Below, in pieces: positions 60,587 through 64,000 of a DNA stretch of 64,000 bases; within the stretch, counting starts at the first letter, position 1; each line of letters opens with the position of its first letter. Source of the stretch: Thiomicrorhabdus xiamenensis (GTDB lineage: Bacteria > Pseudomonadota > Gammaproteobacteria > Thiomicrospirales > Thiomicrospiraceae); the NCBI RefSeq assembly GCF_013282625.1, contig NZ_CP054020.1, positions 1,674,001 through 1,738,000 on the forward strand, read 5' to 3'. The notes beneath the pieces were generated by a model. It was not told the DNA's origin. It saw only the letters and a list, made by a program, of their open reading frames with translations, and made no database searches. The position numbers and the translations under genes are program-made.

Positions 60587-60663
60587 TGGTCGGAGTAGAG
60601 GGATTTGAACCCCCGACCACCTGTACCCAAAACAGGTGCGCTACCAGGCTGCGCTATACTCCG
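60587..60663 (-). tRNA. tRNA-Pro (anticodon UGG), downstream copy
   Basis: A 77-nt cloverleaf on the minus strand: acceptor CGGAGTA/TACTCCG, anticodon stem CCTGT/ACAGG, loop TTTGGGT, encoded CCA. Identical to the copy at 60954-61030. Confidence 0.95.
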
Positions 60664-60735
60664 AAACAGAAAGCTAAGTCTAGAGAAAAACTTAACTTTT
60701 GTTGAAAACCCGAAAAGAATCGAATCTTCAGAATG

Positions 60736-60812
60736 TGGGGCGAATGACGGGGATCGAACCCGCGACAACAGGAATCACAATCCTGGGCTCTACCAACTGA
60801 GCTACATCCGCC
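60736..60812 (-). tRNA. tRNA-His (anticodon GUG)
   Basis: Cloverleaf with the extra 5' G of histidine tRNAs opposite the discriminator C. Anticodon stem CAGGA/TCCTG with loop TTGTGAT. CCA is encoded. Confidence 0.95.
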
Positions 60813-60839
60813 GTAATGTATTGATTGACACGCCGTAAA

Positions 60840-60916
60840 TGGCACGCCCATCAGGATTCGAACCTGAAACCCTCGCCTTAGAAGGGCGATGCACTATCCA
60901 GTTGTGCTATGGGCGC
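60840..60916 (-). tRNA. tRNA-Arg (anticodon UCU)
   Basis: 77 nt: acceptor GCGCCCA/TGGGCGT, anticodon stem TCGCC/GGCGA, loop CTTCTAA, encoded CCA. Part of a Pro-Arg-His-Pro cluster like the argX-hisR-proM region of enterics. Confidence 0.95.
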
Positions 60917-60953
60917 ATAATATCGAACCACAAATACCTTGGACCAAATTGAA

Positions 60954-61030
60954 TGGTCGGAGTAGAGGGATTTGAACCCCCGACCACCTGTACCCAAAAC
61001 AGGTGCGCTACCAGGCTGCGCTATACTCCG
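60954..61030 (-). tRNA. tRNA-Pro (anticodon UGG), upstream copy
   Basis: First gene of the cluster in transcription order. The sequence is identical over its length to 60587-60663, so the two copies bracket the arginine and histidine genes as direct repeats. Confidence 0.95.
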
Positions 61031-61154
61031 AAATCAAGATGTGGCGTATTGTATAGAGCGTAGCCTAGGGTGTCAACTGGCAAATTACAAAATAATTTAT
61101 TTTTTTCCCATAAATGCCAAAGCTCGTTAAAACGCCCTTTTCAAGCCCCTAAAA

Positions 61155-61190
61155 AGAAAAAACCGCACTCGGCGAAAACCGAGTGCGGGC
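61155..61190 (-). terminator. Terminator after the membrane protein gene at 61307-61678
   Basis: A 10-bp perfect stem (61163-61172 with 61179-61188) runs into TTTTTT on the minus strand. It lies between the gene at 61307-61678 and the tRNA cluster, so the cluster needs its own promoter (61031-61155). Confidence 0.85.
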
Positions 61191-61306
61191 TTTGATAATA
61201 AGACATAATTGCAGTGAGATTAGAGGTTATAGGAAAAATTTCAACGATGGAAGTTTTCAGCCTCATAACCTGCAAGCAATCAGCAAGAAAAATTTTCTCT
61301 CTGATT

Positions 61307-61678
61307 TTATCTCAACAGCCCCTCTCTGGATTCTTGCAGTTCCTTGAGCATACACTCGACATCCGTTGATCCTGCCATGCACTCGTCGTTGTCTCGATGA
61401 TTCAACTTATCCTGACTTGGACCGGCTCCGGTTGCTTCCAATGAATCAAAATCAATCCCCAGATCTTCGTCCGCAGCTGAAGCTTGAGCAATGTTATGGG
61501 ATGAAAGCTTCTCTCCGTCAACACCGTAATCCGTAACCCAGGAAAGCATGATTAGCGAAGCCAACATACCACCATATATCGAGAAAAACGAGGAGTATAC
61601 AAACCTCCCCATTATTTTACTGAAAACGACCCATAAACCTAAAAACAGGAGTATAAGAAATAAAATGGAATCCATCAT
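61307..61678 (-). CDS. Small two-TM membrane protein of unknown function
   Basis: 123 aa. The first helix is SILFLILLFLGLWVVF (~4-19) and the second is FFSIYGGMLASLIML (~31-45). A polar acidic C-terminal region (EDLGIDFDSLEATGAG) follows, containing two Cys near the end. The start could be 61678 or one codon later. No family recognised; a terminator follows ~120 bp downstream. Confidence 0.6.
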   Translation of the reverse strand: MMDSILFLILLFLGLWVVFSKIMGRFVYSSFFSIYGGMLASLIMLSWVTDYGVDGEKLSSHNIAQASAADEDLGIDFDSLEATGAGPSQDKLNHRDNDECMAGSTDVECMLKELQESREGLLR

Positions 61679-62050
61679 TTAAAACCCAATAACTGCAAAC
61701 TTAACCCGATTAAAAACAAACGGTTATGAGTTCATGGTACAGAAATAACAGCTAAAGGTAAAAATATTTTACTTACTAAATTCATATATTTTGATGTCAT
61801 GTTCGGTTTCTGATGCGTGAAAAAAACGCTTAAAAAAGCGTACACACCGCGCGAACAGGGCTTCAATAAAGGAAGAATATCTCTGATACTTATAAAGGAC
61901 TGAAAAACTCTTCTGGCAAGGCTTGATGGCGCGCATCGATAAAAAGAATAATCGCAATGCCAGGCTTTAACTGAGTTATTCAAGAGAGAATCTTGATCAC
62001 CCTTTAGGCGTATTTGCAGGACAATAAATAAATGTGGATTTTAAAAACGA
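61679..62050. other. Intergenic region without a recognised gene
   Basis: About 370 bp. An open frame at 61732-61983 on the minus strand (83 codons, Cys- and Phe-rich) has no convincing ribosome binding site or domain. I see no repeat or RNA. Confidence 0.45.
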
Positions 62051-62080
62051 AAAAAGCCGAACATTTCTGTTCAGCTTTTT
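62051..62080 (-). terminator. Terminator downstream of tRNA-Ser
   Basis: AAAAAGC-GAACA/TGTTC-GCTTTTT with one internal mismatch. On the minus strand it begins 8 nt after the tRNA 3' end. Confidence 0.8.
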
Positions 62081-62087
62081 GAAATAA

Positions 62088-62178
62088 TGGCGGTGGACTA
62101 GGGATTCGAACCCCAGGTAGGCTACTAACCTACAACGGTTTTCAAGACCGCCGCCTTCAACCACTCAGCCAGTCCACC
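62088..62178 (-). tRNA. tRNA-Ser (anticodon UGA)
   Basis: 91 nt with the long variable arm of serine tRNAs (TGTAGG/CCTACC region). Acceptor GGTGGAC/GTCCACC, anticodon loop CTTGAAA, encoded CCA. It lies 500 bp from serS, which charges it. Confidence 0.95.
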
Positions 62179-62281
62179 TTGTCTTGATGGGTGCGTATTA
62201 TAGAGTGCCTACGAAGATTTGCAAGGCAATTTTGTCATTTTTTACTAAAATATTTGGATATTTTTTTAAGCGCCGTCCGTC

Positions 62282-62614
62282 ATGAAAAAAGACCTTAATA
62301 AAAACAGTCACTTAAGCTTTTCGGAACAGGTTTATCAGTTACTACTGGATGTTCCCAAAGGCAAGGTGACAACCTATGCCGCTCTGGCTCATGCTCTTGA
62401 TAGCCGTGCCTATCGGGCCGTCGGCAGCGCCATGGCCAAAAACCGCCTGCCGTTGATTATCCCCTGCCATAGAGTGATCAAAAACAACGGTGAAATCGGC
62501 AATTATGCTCTGGGTAAAAAGACTAAAGAAAAGCTGCTGAAGCTGGAAGGAATCCGGATTAAGGATGGTAAAGTGCTGGACTTGGAACAGGTACTGTTTG
62601 TTTTCGGCAAATAA
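62282..62614 (+). CDS. Short MGMT-family protein (methylated-DNA-protein alkyltransferase-like)
   Basis: 110 aa, only the C-terminal DNA-binding/active-site domain of O6-alkylguanine transferases. IPCHRVIKNNGEIGNYALG carries the acceptor Cys in PCHRV; alkyltransferase-like ATL/YbaZ proteins of similar length have Trp here. An RAVGSAMAKNRLP stretch, corresponding to the Arg-finger helix, is also present. It may therefore be an active short repair protein or a regulator. Start ATG 62282; no strong ribosome binding site. Confidence 0.85.
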   Translation: MKKDLNKNSHLSFSEQVYQLLLDVPKGKVTTYAALAHALDSRAYRAVGSAMAKNRLPLIIPCHRVIKNNGEIGNYALGKKTKEKLLKLEGIRIKDGKVLDLEQVLFVFGK

Positions 62615-62642
62615 AAAGCCCGGCTGTTGAGACCGCCGGGCT
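62613..62642 (-). terminator. Terminator after serS
   Basis: AGCCCGGC (62617-62624) pairs with GCCGGGCT (62635-62642). On the minus strand it runs into TTTTTATTT. It lies between convergent genes. Confidence 0.88.
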
Positions 62643-62673
62643 AATCACTTCACTGTAGAAGAACAGAGATGAA

Positions 62674-63960
<1,287 letters not shown>

Positions 63961-64000
63961 TTATCTATCCTAAGTAAAATTTCAAACAAATCATTTTCAA

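Noticed and set aside
61732-61983. 83-codon minus-strand ORF in a gene-poor gap
   Set aside because: Amino-acid composition unlike a real protein, no ribosome binding site, no neighbours to support it.

Overview
The window reads as a chromosomal segment of a free-living, probably marine or halotolerant gammaproteobacterium. Several features fit the Thiomicrospira/Hydrogenovibrio/Thiomicrorhabdus or Methylophaga-type branch of the Thiotrichales: the sucrose synthesis operon (sps-spp-fructokinase-amylosucrase), a lysine-type (pyrophosphate-dependent-like) phosphofructokinase, the thiE-hemL pairing, and an E. coli-like proline/arginine/histidine tRNA cluster. The taxon is an inference from gene content; no rRNA is present. 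No CRISPR array, insertion sequence or prophage was seen.

Layout. 1-12.9 kb is housekeeping: thiE (cut by the left edge), hemL, hrpB, a DUF6502-like regulator, epmC, a GNAT acetyltransferase, a DinB-fold protein, a small secreted helix-hairpin-helix protein, mpl with a tiny membrane ORF coupled to its stop, rnd and a phosphofructokinase. 13.1-15.2 kb carries an ECF sigma factor with an overlapping membrane anti-sigma factor, then a DUF2238 membrane protein. 15.2-20.7 kb is a minimal ethanolamine locus (eutB-eutC-eat, divergent AraC-type regulator), followed by a deletion scar that fuses the start of an M20 amidohydrolase gene to the end of an aldehyde dehydrogenase gene. A tRNA-Arg and guaD follow.

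22.2-47.4 kb is the most striking part. It holds two paralogous giant LapA-type adhesins, each with an N-terminal retention module and a TAAG motif. Next to them are a TolC-OmpA fusion, a LapB-type ABC exporter, a LapC-type adaptor, a LuxR-type regulator with a degenerate receiver, and a multi-PAS GGDEF-EAL protein. A further exporter-type ABC half-transporter ends the run. The two adhesins share a promoter and an upstream element at identical spacing. The second adhesin has 14 near-identical 327-bp repeats, one of which carries a single-base deletion that splits the gene. Neither adhesin shows RTX repeats, yet both end in the same short conserved tail. No LapD or LapG gene lies in the window. 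The likely logic is c-di-GMP-controlled surface display of exported adhesins, and a PilZ protein follows at 48.7 kb.

47.5-64 kb holds folD, the PilZ protein, a two-TM protein, a plasma-membrane-type H+-ATPase, the sucrose operon (SPS, SPP, fructokinase, amylosucrase, then thpR), a four-tRNA cluster (Pro-Arg-His-Pro), tRNA-Ser(UGA), a short MGMT-family protein and serS. Sucrose here probably serves as a compatible solute or carbon store, and amylosucrase plus fructokinase would recycle it.
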